Assembly (NCBI GenBank): GCA_951217055.1
Contig: OX578281.1
Location: 67,024,043 to 67,088,042 of the forward strand
Length of the DNA stretch: 64,000 bases
Source of the DNA: Gerris lacustris
Taxonomy: Eukaryota; Arthropoda; Insecta; Hemiptera; Gerridae
Reading direction: 5' to 3'
This document shows, in pieces, positions 33,136 to 43,579 of this stretch. How positions within the stretch are numbered: position 1 is the first letter of the stretch; every line of letters begins with the position of its first letter. The notes beneath the pieces were generated by a model. It worked only from the letters and a program-made list of their open reading frames with translations. It was not told where the DNA came from and made no database searches. A program made the translations under genes and the position numbers.

Positions 33136-36100
33136 ATGGCTGCTGTTGAAAGTCGTTATTTTAGTTCGAATTATGTTAAAGAAGAGATGGAAGTAGAAGA
33201 GGAGAAAGAAGAGCCGGATGATCATGAGAGAAACGAAACAGATGAAGATACCGAGGAAGCTAGTGAAACTGAAAATAGGACGAAAAATGAACCGGAGATA
33301 AAGCACAGCAAAGATCAGATTTATCATGAAAAGTTAAACCTGTTCAAATCACACTTGAAGCATTTGCTCGACGGTACTTCCAGTGATTATTTGAGAAGAG
33401 TCAAACCTTTAGAGCAAAAGTACCGTGAAAGGCTTCGTTTAAACGAAGTATGGCGTCGGCACCAAATCGAGCTGATGGAAAAAGATTATATTGTGGAGAA
33501 ATCGGCTGCTTCAAAGGAACTCGATGAAAAACAAGTTGAACTTAAGGAGAATATCTTTCAGGAAATGGAGGAGAAGAAAAGGTATTGCTGTTATATTGTA
33601 AGTAGGTAATAGTTGAATTTTAGGTGTTTTTTTTTTGTGTTATATTGAAGTATTTAGTATTTGTGCAGTATGGGAGTGAGTTAGACAATCATGGAGCCTA
33701 ATCCCACTGCAAATTAGCTGTTTGCGGTTTAAACATGCTTTCTATTATGTCTCCTTGCTAATATAGGGGATAAATATTGTTCAATGATATTGTCTTACAC
33801 TAGAACTAACTTACAGTAGAACTGTCTTACACTAGAACTAACTTACACTAGAACTGTCTTACACTAGAACTAACTAACATGAGATGTTCCATTATATTAA
33901 TGTAGATCAAATGGTAAGGATAAGTAATCATTAGGGTGAGATACTATGCCAGAAAGAATTATCAGTGCAGGGCGGGAAAGAGGAGCCTTTATGTCATTAG
34001 TACAGTGGTCGCCGCTTTATATAATCATGGTTAATGTTATCAACCACTTAGTGTGATCAGAATGGCTTAGAATGGGCCCACCCAAACCAATGCATTAATC
34101 AAAAGTCAGATGCTTGATCAAAAGTTGAGATCATTAAGGCGGAAATACACATGCTAGTTACTCGCACAAAAACATACGAGTAGCTTGCAGAGGTGAGCTA
34201 CTGGCATGTGTATACATCAAATAGCATGCGAGTAAATTGCACAGGGTTTGATTTTTGTGTTTCCAGTGGCACAAGTCAAGGGGAGGGGGAACTGATAAGG
34301 CATGTGTAAACTGGCCTGCCAGCCCAAGGTTGCTAGTATCTAGCACGAGTCTCCCTCAGCCCTTCAGTCTTCAGTTGCGTTCCTTCCTTTCGAGGGTATC
34401 TTACAACAACTCATCAACTTTCTCCGGAAGCATTTGCAATTGATTCATAAAATTATTGACGTCCCCGAACCGCATTTCATTAAGTAGGCACTGACTCGCT
34501 CCATGTACTTACTTCCCTTCTAGCTATCCAATCTTTTACCCACACTCTTTGTGTCTTTTTATTATTTTTTAAATGTTTAAAAACACAGTTCTTTGCAAGT
34601 AACAGAACAATCTGGTTAATTTCATTCCGCACAGATACATTCATAATGTACATTAAAACAAAATTAATTAAATCAAATACAATTATTTCATAATTTATTC
34701 TGGCTAAGAGAAGGCAAGAAACGTGTGCCTGTTTCAAAACTAGAACTGTGACTGGAATGTATATTGTCTTGTGCTAGTAGCTCTCACAAGACTGATTATC
34801 TGGATGATACTAGCATGCTATTTCAGTGGCAATTGTACACAGCGTCTGCAGCATGCCAGCTACTGACGTGCTAGTAACTCGCCTCTGGCATGCTTTTTTA
34901 CTAGCATGTGTATTTCCGCCTTTAATACAGTGGTCGCCGCTTTATATAATCACAGTTAATGTTATCAACCACTTAGTGGGATCAGAATTGCTTGGAATGG
35001 GCCCACCCAAACCAATGCATTAATCAAAAGTCCAATGCTTGATCAAAAGTTGAGATCATTATTTTCGTGGGAATGAGTAGAGCTGTGGCCCTGAAGTTTC
35101 GGTGATCATCCTTTTTTCTCAGAAACAGGGCCGTAACTACCACCGGGGCAACCGGGACAGTGGCCCGGGGCCCCCGGTCCTGGGGCCCCCGATCCTACGG
35201 CCCTATTTGAATTTCAAAAGGCAAAACGAAATAATGTGAATTTTAAAAGCCGTTTATTCAAAAAATTTGTTTCAGGAAAGAATAATTATGGACTATTATT
35301 AAACGGATCTTTTGAAACTAGGGGGCCCCTAAACATTTACAGAAAAAGATTCAATATTTTCACTCACCAGAGGCCCCATGACAAACGTAGTTCACCAGTA
35401 AGTTTTTTGAGGACTATCACACAGTGAACTGACAAAAAACTCTGAGGCTTACTCAATATATTGTTCACCTTCATCAGAGTTTTTTCCTTAAACTGTTACG
35501 AAGAGATCGTATAAGTTATATATGTATTTATGTAGTAGCCTAACTAATAAAGTAACCAGGAGGTAGGTGAGGATTTAGCTATAGAATAGAGGCTAAATTA
35601 GACATTTTCGATTTTGGGTCATGTGCAAAATAAAATATTATAGATGTGGGTATATTTGACCTCTAGAATGCATTAAAACACGTTTTGGGGCGTTATTTTT
35701 CAAAAAATAACGCCAGAATAATCTTGCCCCAGGGCCCCCAAAATTGTAGTTATGGCTCTGCTCAGAAAGTAAACCTCACCTTAAGCAGTGTCTACTTTAC
35801 TACGTTTAATGTGATCCCAATGTGATCACATTAAGAGGTGTCTACTGTATCTGGTTTAAATGTACCTTCCTACTTTTTTAGGACCTTAATAAATAAAAAC
35901 TTAGTGGTAGGGAGGTGATTGGGAAGTACCGCAGCTTGATCTGGACTGTTTGGTAGTAGTATTGAGGTGTAATTAATAATGCATCACCTGCTTCATTATA
36001 CCTCACCTAGAGAATTCATTGCTTCTTTTTTTTATTTAAAATAAACCCTTTTTATAAATAAACTTTTGTGAAAAGAATTTTATCTACGATTGATACGAAA

Positions 36101-37219
36101 TATAAACATTATATCTCTTTTTTTAGATGCGTGGAAAGTGATTCTTTTCATAGCTATATTCTTTGCACGAATGCACGTTTCATAATCGTGCGATAAGGTG
36201 AGGAATTCTTCACCTTAACGCACGATTAGCGAGTTTGTTTACATTTAACAAAACTAATTTGCTGTTTGTTTAATTAAAGTACCCAACTGTTTATACCGTG
36301 TTTTTAGTGAAAAACAATAAGTGATTTAAGTGATTATGATGAAAATGAGGAGAATAATACGCCTCCCGAAATAATTAATTCAATGAATTAATATCATCTT
36401 AATCAAAAGAGAAATACAAACTTACATACAGGAAGTTTAATACTTTTTTTTCTGTAGTTATTATTAAATTCACAATCGTAGATAAAGTACGGTACGCAAC
36501 TCGTGCGAAAACGGCATTTTGCTTTGCTTTTGTGGTTTTACTACCCTTGCTATTGCTCGGGTGCAAACTCTACACTCGCATGCAAAATGCTACTTTCTGC
36601 ACTAGACGCTTAATGTACTATTCTTTATGTTAATAGATAATGTGTATAGTTAATTAATCATTATTTCAATTTTTGTTGTAGGTGCATAGAGGCTGAAAGA
36701 ACATCTATGGAACTTTCCGGAGACTGCGCTGAAACTAAACCAGCCAACACACGAAGGCTCAGGAGGAGACCAAATGACCCGGCACCAGTTCCTGAAAAAA
36801 GACGAGGCAAGATGGCATCTCTACCGTCACAAATCAATTTCATGCTCGATGAAAAAGACATCGAATCTGACATGAAAGCGATACAACGTACGAAAAATTC
36901 AGTCGGTGTCCGTAAATCAGGACCCACTCCTTCAAATGGTGTACAACCTGTAATACCTAATAATTCTAATGATAAATACGATAGTTCTACGGGAGATACA
37001 CGAATTGAAGACGGGAAATTACAATATGAGAAAAGATGGTTTCATAGAGGTCAGCCTGTTTACGTCGAAGGTCGAGACTTACCGAAATTCCCTGCTATAA
37101 TATCGTCTATATGCTCAGAAGCTGTCATTGTTAAAAAGACTGTCGACGCCTCGAAAATTAAAATTAATTTGAATCAGTTAATTAAAGGTAAAGTTTCCAT
37201 TAAGAGAAGAGCATCGTAA
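33136..37219 (+). CDS. SUDS3: SUDS3/Sds3, subunit of the Sin3 histone deacetylase corepressor; two exons
   Basis: The coding sequence is 33136-33581 joined to 36682-37219, giving 327 residues, close to the 328 of human SUDS3. The donor is AAAAG|GTATTG, the acceptor TTTTGTTGTAG|G. The intron is phase 2 and restores arginine 149, so MEEKKR continues into CIEAERTSMEL. Sds3 is a nuclear scaffold that dimerises and ties HDAC1/2 to Sin3. Residues 1-57 are acidic. About 60-165 form the Sds3 coiled-coil region (YHEKLNLFKSHLKHLL, YRERLRLNEVWRRHQ). About 175-215 carry the basic RRRPNDPAPVPEKRR segment and the likely Sin3-interaction stretch. About 255-327 form the conserved C-terminal domain (IEDGKLQYEKRWFHRGQ, KKTVDASKIKINL, KVSIKRR). 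The 3.1-kb intron is filled with transposons. The 3' UTR end is unclear because a Harbinger-like element begins 77 bases after the stop. Confidence 0.95.
33785..33885. repeat. Short tandem repeat in the SUDS3 intron
   Basis: CTTACACTAGAACTAACTTACA and ACACTAGAACTGTCTTACAC alternate for about 90 bp with a period near 17 and 34 bases. Confidence 0.8.
34137..34921. mobile_element. Harbinger-like MITE with TTA target duplication (family E, copy 1)
   Basis: The ends AGGCGGAAATACACATGCTA and TAGCATGTGTATTTCCGCCT are perfectly inverted. TTA flanks both sides (34134-34136, 34922-34924), a TWA target of PIF/Harbinger type. Subterminal CATGC/GCATG motifs recur many times. A second copy, in opposite orientation, is at 57546-58344. 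Frames inside are not transposase-like. Confidence 0.88.
35126..35760. mobile_element. hAT MITE, 635 bp, with intact 8-bp target duplication
   Basis: CTCAGAAA flanks the element exactly (35118-35125, 35761-35768). Ends CAGGGCCGTAACTACC and GTAGTTATGGCTCTG are inverted. Near the ends are GGGGCCCCC blocks like those of the 11495-11656 copy. The open frame inside (35236-35427) has no hAT motif. Confidence 0.92.
36079..36608 (+). mobile_element. Family B repeat (copy 3) in the SUDS3 intron
   Basis: It starts TTTATCTACGATTGATACG and ends with GCACTAGACG. The palindrome at about 36188-36230 is AATCGTGCGATAAGGTGA, GGAATTC centre, and its inverse, different in sequence from copies 1 and 2 but in the same place. 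The gene start is decayed: AATAAGTGA replaces the ATG, and a stop (TAA) follows the NSMN codons. It ends 73 bases before the SUDS3 exon 2 acceptor. It is transcribed in the SUDS3 sense direction. Confidence 0.7.
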
Positions 37220-37296
37220 AATCTTTTCTTTTTTTAATGAAAAACAAAAATTGTAAAAATTGTTAAAGTTTACTTTAATCTTAATTAGCTTTTTAA

Positions 37297-38371
37297 GGGT
37301 GCGTTCGGAAACACTAACCAGGTCGACCGAGAAGTAACCGGTGTGTCCGGAAACACCAACCTAAACAACCGACCTCGTTCGTAAACCTTTTTAGCGGTCG
37401 ACCACTCGGTCGCGACCGCATCGACCGAAATCGAAATACGGTTAGTTCGGTTAGTAACCATAATGTTACCTTTCTTGGCAAAAATGTCATTGTTCTTTTG
37501 TAAACATTTGATAACATTTTATAAACATTGAATACATTGTCGTATTTTTTTGCTAATCTTTAAAATTCTTTTTTATATTTTGTTTTTGTGAAACATGGAC
37601 CTTTTTCGGTACTCTTTTACTTTGTTATTCACCTTTTTTATTTTAAAATTGAAATGAATTTGGTGGGTAATTTTGTGACTAATAATAACAATATATCAAA
37701 ACTGAAAGATGAAAAGTGTGATATTCCTTTGTACCACAGTTCATTATGGACCTACCTTTGTCCTAATAGTTATTTACTTTGTTACCAATCCTAGTTTTCA
37801 ACATTTTATGGATTCCGATATAGTTGATATTTTAGACAATCTAAAATAGAACCCCTGCCTGAGTTGAAGGAGACTGTGCGGTCGAGGATCGCTTGGTGGC
37901 AAAATTTTGCTTGATTTATTCATGAGAGATTATATACATTTGTTAAACTCTCCACTGTCCGTTCGCATATTTTATACATTTAAGAGATTATAAATGTATC
38001 ATTTGAACACAGAAGAATTGATATTATCGATGTAAACAGTGAAACAGGTTTCAGGAGGAAGAATCTGCTGAACGTCGTGTAATCTAAGTTTTTAGTAGAA
38101 GGAAAAAGGAAAGGGATGATAGCTATATACCGATTTAACCTAAAGGGATGCCGCTGCAATAGTTTATTTACTTGAGGAATCGTCACAGCTTCACTTCTAT
38201 CTCACACCAAACAAAAACGAATTTATATTTCTAACCTCTCTTTGTTTATAACCTTTTCGGTCGACCGCTGCCCGTTCGGAAACAAAAATGATTTCATGCC
38301 GCCATGACACTAACCACAACAAACCGCCGGTCGACCGAGAGGTTGACCGGTTAGTGTTTCCGAACGCACCC
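37297..38371. mobile_element. PIF/Harbinger-like MITE with TAA target duplication
   Basis: Ends GGGTGCGTTCGGAAACACTA and TAGTGTTTCCGAACGCACCC are perfectly inverted. TAA flanks both sides (37294-37296, 38372-38374). Subterminal GGTCGACCG motifs occur repeatedly at both ends and are candidate transposase-binding sites. 1075 bp, non-coding. It lies 77 bp past the SUDS3 stop codon and may contribute to its 3' UTR or transcript end. Confidence 0.92.
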
Positions 38372-38477
38372 TAAGAGATTTAAAATAATTGAATGTTTCC
38401 ATATCTAATCACAGTTTACTTCTCAGAAAGTTGATTAATTTGATTTAAACATGCAAGCTTACCTCTTCATAAGGTGG

Positions 38478-38679
38478 TCTTTCCAATCGGTCCCATTTCT
38501 ATATAAATTTATCAGTTTTTTTCTAAAATTTCAGCTAAACAGGACCGTTCTTTCCCCAGGGTTAAGTTACCCACCTTAACAGCTAGAGGATCACTACACA
38601 ACTTGATTAATCTATGGCCTCTTTTAGTGACATTGTGAAAAATCATAATGAAACCTTTCATTCCTCTTATTTTTTTATA
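38478..38679. repeat. Dispersed repeat, partner of 41728-41915
   Basis: About 200 bp from CTTTCCAATCGGTCCCATTT through CCTTAACAGCTAGAGGATC to AAAATCATAATGAAACCTT, about 85% like the second copy. Both contain a small palindrome, GTTAAG-TACCCACCTTAAC or GTTAAGGTGCCCACCTTAAC. In this copy it runs directly into the TA-target element at 38680. The origin is unknown. Confidence 0.8.
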
Positions 38680-39723
38680 CAGGGTGGTCCAAAAGTCTCC
38701 CCCCCCCCTCTTAAATTTTGAACGGTTTGAGATAAATTAATGAAACTTGGGGGATCTTTACCATGCAAAGGGAAGCTTGTTTTCATGCAGTCACACACTA
38801 GGGGCAATCACCCACTTTGCCCCCAGGCCACCCAACTTCAAAATTTCAAATTGGAGTGTATATTTTTGATAGCATATTTAGATTCTACAGTGAAAAATAA
38901 TAAACTTTTACTTGAAACTTTTTTTTCTATTTCCAATATTTTGCCCCCTATAGGGGGGCAAAGATAGCTAAATAACCCTTACTATCATACGTTGTAAAAT
39001 CTAAACGGTTAGAGATAAATTAATGAAACTTAAGGGATCCGTACCATGTAAAGGGAAGTTTGTTTTTATGCAATCTCGCAGTAGGGGCAACCTCCCATTT
39101 TGCCCCCAGGCCACCCAACTTCAAAATTTCAAATTGGAGTGTATAGTGTATATTTTTGATAGCAGATTTAGAATCTACAGAAAAAAAAAAATTTACTTCT
39201 AACGTTTTTTTCTATCTCCAATATTTTGCCCCCCGTAGGGGGGCAAAGCTATAAAAAGGGTAGATTTCAGCGCCGGGGGGCAAAATGGTGGTTGCCCCTA
39301 GTACGAGAGTGGATGATTACGCACTTCTCTTTACATGGTACAGATCCCCCAAGTTTCATTACTTTATTTAAAACCGTTTAGAATTTATAACGATCTAAGT
39401 ATTATTTTCTTACTATTTTGGAAGGGATATTTTGCTATCTTTGCCCCCCTGTAGGGGGCAAAAAATTGGAGATATAAAAAATAGTTTCAGGTAAAAGTTA
39501 ATTATTTTTCACCGTAGAATCCAGATCTGCTATCAAAAATATATACTCCAATTTGAAATTTTGAAGTTGGGTGGCCTGGGGGCAAAGTGAGTGGTTGCCC
39601 CTAGTGGGTGATTGCATGAAAACAAACTTCCCTTTGCATGGTAGAGATCCCCCAAGTTTCATTAATTTATCTCAAACCGTTCAAAAGTTAAGAGGGGGGG
39701 GGGGAGACTTTTGGACCACTCTG
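38680..39723. mobile_element. TA-target element with internally repeated arms (family C, copy 2)
   Basis: Ends CAGGGTGGTCCAAAAGTCTC and GAGACTTTTGGACCACTCTG, with TA on both sides (38678-38679, 39724-39725). The same four-unit symmetrical structure as 18278-19271, and in the opposite orientation for the conserved frame. C and G homopolymer runs next to each end differ in length between copies. Confidence 0.9.
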
Positions 39724-39814
39724 TATATTTTTGTTTAACTGATTAAATCAAATAAATCAATTTAAGATGGGCTAAACAGTAAATATTACAATAAAAATCC
39801 AAGGGAGACCTTGA

Positions 39815-40190
39815 AGGGAGACCTCGAGATTTTTACTTGTGACCTTGTAGATATCAAAATGTTGATCTCTCATTGGCTTTCCCTTCAAAATTTTCTCTTG
39901 ATATTGACATATGACCTTGAAGTTGTCAAAAAATTTTGATCTCTCATTGGCTTTCCCTTCAAAATTTTCTCTTGATATTAACATATGACCTTGAAGTTGT
40001 CAAAAAATGTTGATCTCTCATTGGCTTTCCCTTCAAAATTTTCTCTTGATATTGACATATGACCTTGAAGTTGTCAAAAAATGTTGATCTCTCATTGGCT
40101 TTCCCTTCAAAATTTTCTCTTGATATTGACGTATGACCTTGAAGTTGTCTAAAATGTTGAGCTCTCATTGGCTCTCCCTTAAATTTTCCT
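39815..40190. repeat. 74-bp minisatellite, about 5 copies
   Basis: Units beginning GACCTTGAAGTTGTCAAAAA start at 39841, 39913, 39987, 40061 and 40135, with a 74-bp period (72 for the first). Each contains TCTCATTGGCTTTCCCTTC. Minus-strand open frames are due to the repeat. Confidence 0.95.
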
Positions 40191-41044
40191 ATGTTGTCTG
40201 AGTAAATTCTAATGTTGGGTTAGTATAGTTAATATTAATTTTGACTAATGTGATTAAAACCAGTTGTGACTATAAGATTCTAGTTTTACTGATTTCTGGT
40301 TTTGTCAGTAAGATATATATTTTATTTTATTTTCTCAAACTCAGTTCCAATTATTATAAGTCTATGTGTATCTGTAAATACATATTTAATTATTTGTAAA
40401 TATTTTGTTGTATTTTATTTGTAATATTTATACTTTTATTAAAAATATATATTTTTTATCTCTATATTTATTATAAAAATTTAATAACAGAAGGCATAAT
40501 CTAATTTAAAAAAAATCTGCTGTTTGATGATATTAAGAAAACAATGGATTGCTTTAGTGGAAATTGTAGATATTAACTATAAGACACGTAATAAGGTGTC
40601 ATTTTAATTTAATTTAAGTGAAAAAGTTACCAGATTAGCAACTTTTTGAATAAAGAATAAGCCTTCAGATGCATGAAGTTTAATAGAGACCTGAGGACAC
40701 ACACACCCCTGATAGGACTTAATCTGTTTTAAATGCCCACGCAACAGGTAAAATAAATACAAACATGAATACATCTTAGCAAAATATTATAAATTAGACT
40801 GCCAATTGGTGTGGCACATAGCTTCCTCTCATCCTATCACGTACTTTATTGATTTTATGCTTTTACAAGCCAATATTGTCTTAATTTGTTTGTTTCCCCC
40901 GTTTTTTTAATCTGTCAAAATTGTTTTGATTTTTTACATTAATTAAAGTATCAATTTAGCAAAAGTTAAAGAGCGCAGATGGTTCAAATTAATCTGGGGC
41001 TCTCTGCGGGCTACTTTCGATAAACTATAAAAGTTTCATACAAA
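40191..41044. other. AT-rich intergenic stretch
   Basis: No gene or bounded repeat recognised. Confidence 0.4.
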
Positions 41045-41372
41045 TCAGATAAGTACTTATGAAGCTATAGGTGTTACTAAATGTATGTTTGTGTGCGTGT
41101 GAAAGAGAAAGAAATGTGTGCAGAAGGTTAAAACTTATATGGAACCAACAATGGGCTAATCATGATCTACCATCCAAATTTCATTAAAATTGGACGTGTA
41201 GTTTTTAAAGATATGTCGGTTCGCAAAAATTGACCGACAGACAGACAAGGAACCAAAAATGTTCCCTGATGTCTGAAACGGATTTCTGTCATGGAATTTT
41301 TGAAATCGGAGACCTAAAAATTTTTCTTTCTTCAGAGCGATCACATAGCTTCTGTTACCTTTGGTTAGCTAA
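41045..41372. repeat. Dispersed repeat (GACAGACAGACA type)
   Basis: It shares AATGTATGTTTGTG.GC.TGTG, AGAAGGTTAAAACTTATA, CCATCCAAATTTCATTAAAAT, GACAGACAGACA and TAGCTTC.GTTACCTT.GGT with 9120-9425 and, in part, with 63820-64000. No gene product is evident. It may be the 3' part of an unidentified retroelement. Confidence 0.7.
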
Positions 41373-41727
41373 GAAGCAAAATATATGTTTAATAGTCTTT
41401 TCATTTTATATAGATGTTTAATTTTTTTTTTTAAATTATAAAAAAATTGTTTTTAGTCTCGTATTTGCAAGCTTAAAATCAGTCAGTCTCAATATTTTTT
41501 TTTTTTTTTTATTATTCTTTTTTAATGCATAATTTTATAATTTAAAAAAAAAATACAAGTAAATATTAATTTATTTTGTATCATATGTGTAAATTTCTAT
41601 AAAATTAGTGTAATAATGAAATCTAAGTTAAAGTGGCGCACATTGAAGAATACTTATGCATGATGGCAGACAGTGACTGGTTCATCTGAAAATTGCTAGA
41701 AATTTAGCTAGAAAAATCCTCACTTTC

Positions 41728-41915
41728 CAATCGGTCCCATTTCCCATCTAAATTCATCAGCTCTATCTAAAATTTCGGCCTGACAGGACCGCCTGTTCCC
41801 CAGGGTTAAGGTGCCCACCTTAACAGCTAGAGGATCGCTGTGCTACTTGATTAATCTATGGCCTCTTTTAGTGAAAAATCATAATGAAACCTTCCATGCC
41901 TCTTATTTTTTTATA
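41728..41915. repeat. Dispersed repeat, partner of 38478-38679
   Basis: See the partner copy. Here it lies about 100 bp before the Penelope-like fragment, so the repeat may belong to that element or be its neighbour only. Confidence 0.75.
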
Positions 41916-42015
41916 TTTTTGTTTCTCATTTTAAAAAGAAATCATTGTATTTTAACAAAAAATACATTGTTATTGTGTTGTTTCATTGTTTATTATTAAA
42001 TAACATTCATTTTAA

Positions 42016-42293
42016 ATTTGTTTCTAACTACTGTGATAACTATAATTTACCAACATAAAAGAAGTTGCATTAACAATCCCATCAATCCTACTGCCCTAAC
42101 TAACCATTTCCTATCAACAGGACATACCTTTGACTTTGATCATCCTATTATAATCACTCATGCACCCAATAAATACAAAAACAACATATTAGAGATGATT
42201 CACATAACCAAAAACAACACTGTAAATAATAGAACAGACACTAACAACCTCAGCTCCCACTACTTTAACATAATAAATAATCTAATTAAATAA
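42016..42293 (+). pseudogene. Penelope-like element: C-terminal GIY-YIG endonuclease fragment
   Basis: The frame contains IYQHKRSCINN, TALTNHFLSTGHTFDFDH, ILEMIHITKNN, NRTDTNNLSSHYFNIIN. This matches the layout of the region after the GIY-YIG motif in Penelope-like retroelements (basic H-K-S start, ALxxHxxxxGHxFDF, a conserved glutamate in LE.xHI, N-x-R-x-D...LSxxY). The GIY-YIG signature and the whole reverse transcriptase are missing, so it is a dead 3' remnant of about 90 codons. The two halves are my alignment from memory of the family; a profile search would settle it. Confidence 0.65.
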
Positions 42294-42374
42294 CTAAATC
42301 TAATAATAATTGTTATAACTATAAAACTATAAAGCTAGCTACAGCTAGTTCATTATTATTATTATTTTATAATA

Positions 42375-42949
42375 GTCCAGGAGATAGCGTGCAAAAAAGT
42401 GTCTGACTAACATCAAGCTAGAATTTTGTATACAAGTCAATCTTTTAGCGCCTTTTAAGAATATGTGGTCGGCTAAGTTCGTCTGCGGGACATAGCTTGG
42501 CAATAGGCGTTTGAAAAAAACAAACCGGTAGAGAGCGGCCATGTCTCACCAATTATGGTGGACAATGTGATTTTCGTGATCCTGAGTACAGAATTAGTTA
42601 GTAGACTGAAAATCAAGTTGATGTTAGTTTGTCCCTTGACAGATGACCACGTTGATTTTTAGTAATATTTGAATAACTAACCTATCAAGTGTGTAAATAA
42701 CATCGACTTGATTTTTGGTCTACTAACTAATTCAGTACTCAGCATCATGAAAATCACATTGTCCACCATAAGTGGTGAGACATGGCCGCTCTCCACCGGT
42801 TTGTTTTTTTCAAACGCCTATTGCCAAGCTATGTCCCGCAGACGAACTTAGCCGACCACATATTCTTAAAAGGCGCTAAAAGATTGACTTGTATACAAAA
42901 TTCTAGCTTGATGTTAGTCAGACATTTTTTTGCACGCTATCTCCTGGAC
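42375..42949. mobile_element. Long-arm palindromic MITE (family P, copy 2), 575 bp
   Basis: Ends GTCCAGGAGATAGCGTGC and GCACGCTATCTCCTGGAC flanked by TA (42373-42374, 42950-42951). The arms of about 270 bp are nearly perfect inverted copies and meet around 42655-42690. The same arm occurs at 28957-30296, and a single terminal fragment lies at about 43500-43556. Confidence 0.92.
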
Positions 42950-43499
42950 TATAAAGAGATCCACTCGTCATAAATGTTTTCGGTTTTTGCTCTACTAATT
43001 TTTTGTTCAATTTCTTCCTTCTTTTGTTTTGTTTTATAGATAAATTGTTATGTACCCAACATTTCTTTAAATGTCTTTTACAAGGAGTATGTAAAAGGTT
43101 TTTTAAGACCAATATATTATGATGTCTCCTGACATCTTTACGATATCATTGTAACATGTGGTACATGTGTTGACATCCCCACTCTATACTTCCTAACTGT
43201 ACACCCACCATGAAAAATAAACTAACTCATTCATAATCTTGCCTTGAAGAAGGAAATATATTTTCCGAAACGTCGGCAAACTAAAACTTTGTGTTTTTTT
43301 TTACTTTTGACTGATTCTCGCTATCCATAAAATATCTATTACTGTGATAACTGTTATGACATTTTCTACTTTTCATCCAAGGGAAGGAATTGTAGCAATA
43401 TTTTTGGCCAAAATTATTTTTTCAGTCTAGTTTTGTATTTCTTTTAACTTGCATCAAATATAGGCACTAAATACTAGGCACCAAAATATTAACTTATTC
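42950..43499. other. Probable Penelope-like terminal region with hammerhead-like core
   Basis: At 43243-43274 the order CTTGAAGAA, stem GGAAATATATTTTCC, GAAA, CGTC resembles a hammerhead ribozyme core as known in Penelope-like terminal repeats. The Penelope-like endonuclease fragment lies 0.95 kb upstream on the same strand, with the palindromic MITE between them, so both may be parts of one broken element. Confidence 0.5.
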
Positions 43500-43556
43500 A
43501 CAAAATTCTAGCTCGATGGTAGTCAGACTCTTCTTTACACGCTATCTCCTGGACTA
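43500..43556. mobile_element. Solo terminal fragment of family P
   Basis: ACAAAATTCTAGCTCGATGG to CACGCTATCTCCTGGACTA matches the right arm end of 42375-42949 with several differences. Confidence 0.8.
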
Positions 43557-43579
43557 ACATTATTGCATTTTAATAATAG

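Larger units (their letters stand above)
34003..35847. mobile_element. Pogo/Tigger-like element, host of two later insertions
   Basis: Left end CAGTGGTCGCCGCTTTATAT and right end GAGGTGTCTACTG (35847) are imperfectly inverted and both flanked by TA. The terminal 133-134 bp occurs twice in tandem (34001-34133 and 34926-35059, about 95% alike). The element at 34137-34921 is inserted exactly at the junction, and another at 35126-35760. The remaining sequence is non-coding. Confidence 0.65.
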
